From the NCBI GenBank assembly GCA_003222635.1, contig QHWQ01000312.1, positions 1-32,477 on the forward strand: a stretch of DNA of 32,477 nt, given 5' to 3'. Below, in pieces: positions 32,262 to 32,477 of the stretch. How positions within the stretch are numbered: the stretch's first letter is position 1; every line of letters begins with the position of its first letter. Below the pieces are notes generated by a model. The model was not told where the DNA came from. It saw nothing but the letters and a program-made list of their open reading frames with translations, and ran no database searches. Source of the DNA: Acidobacteriota bacterium (GTDB lineage: Bacteria; Acidobacteriota; Vicinamibacteria; Vicinamibacterales; UBA2999). The translations under genes were made by a program, and so were the position numbers.

Positions 32262-32477
32262 ACTGCCAACGCTACGACGACCTGTTGAACGATTACGTCG
32301 ACGGGCTCCGCCACGAGGAGTTCGAGCGGCACCTCGCCGCGTGTGCGCGCTGCCAGGCGCTCGTCGAGGATTTCACCAGCATCCGCCGCACGGCGTCCAC
32401 GCTCGAGGAGCATGTTCCGCCGCCGCGTCTCTGGGCAAACATTTCCTCTTCGATCGAGGAGAAGCCGCGGTTGTTCT
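32258..32477 (+). CDS. Zinc-finger anti-sigma factor, 5' part (cut by window end)
   Basis: 73 codons are visible. After MNCQRYDDLLNDYVDG comes EFERHLAACARCQ, which contains the H-x3-C-x2-C zinc motif of ZAS-type anti-sigma domains. A second helix follows (VEDFTSIRRTA). Such proteins hold the cognate ECF sigma factor, here encoded just upstream with a four-base overlap, until a signal releases it. Whether a membrane helix follows cannot be seen. Confidence 0.9.
   Translation, partial: MNCQRYDDLLNDYVDGLRHEEFERHLAACARCQALVEDFTSIRRTASTLEEHVPPPRLWANISSSIEEKPRLF

Overview
This is a GC-rich, densely coding bacterial chromosome segment. A TonB-type receptor, a signal-peptide beta-barrel protein and BmpA/TPR-type exported proteins point to a Gram-negative cell. 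The mix (Oar-like TonB receptor, PilZ protein, HEAT/HD-GYP array, ECF sigma with zinc-finger anti-sigma, four-helix-bundle protein) suggests Acidobacteriota, perhaps Vicinamibacteria-like. That assignment is inference; no rRNA gene is present to test it.

Layout. (1) 3-3279, plus strand: 3' part of a TonB-dependent receptor, a strong intrinsic terminator, an exported TPR protein, and an MntA/HepT-type nucleotidyltransferase/HEPN pair whose HEPN member has lost its normal C-terminus. (2) 3228-4610, minus: an aldehyde dehydrogenase lacking the usual N-terminal ~40 residues. (3) 4862-5611, plus: a degenerate receiver protein without the phosphoacceptor Asp, and a PilZ protein. (4) 5636-12103, minus: YjbQ, then NUDIX hydrolase, HD hydrolase, two consecutive ABC-2 ATPase/permease pairs, a membrane-anchored protein of unknown function and a gamma-glutamylcyclotransferase-like protein. 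(5) 12100-14302, minus: tsaD and mtnA. (6) 14321-14855: a small plus-strand four-helix-bundle (S23/IVP-like) gene between oppositely oriented heptamer repeat arrays. (7) 14856-21970, minus: a nucleoside salvage operon (pyrimidine-nucleoside phosphorylase, BmpA lipoprotein, two-domain ATPase, two permeases, purine nucleoside phosphorylase, cytidine deaminase) with overlapping genes throughout. (8) 22014-28926, plus: two tandem copies of a HEAT-repeat/HD-GYP gene pair; both genes of the first copy are broken, both of the second are intact. (9) 28936-31408, plus: secreted subtilisin-like protease, outer-membrane beta-barrel protein and MGMT-like alkyltransferase. (10) 31405-32477: a CsbD-like stress protein (minus) divergent from an ECF sigma factor and its zinc-finger anti-sigma factor (plus, cut by the window end).

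Two things stand out. First, at least seven intergenic arrays with a period of about seven bases (TTGGGAT, GGATCCC, GGCAGGT, CTGCCCC and GAAC-type units) lie at gene junctions from 3.2 to 17.0 kb. Most touch or nearly touch a minus-strand stop codon, and some are translated as gene ends. One pair brackets the four-helix-bundle gene in inverted orientation, and a similar inverted pair 1.1 kb away has nothing inside. This looks like an occupied and an empty form of one small element. Second, the four HEAT/HD-GYP proteins share one N-terminal domain (LYxxxHP motif), and both members of the first pair lost the same piece at the end of that domain, with the same +1 frame change.
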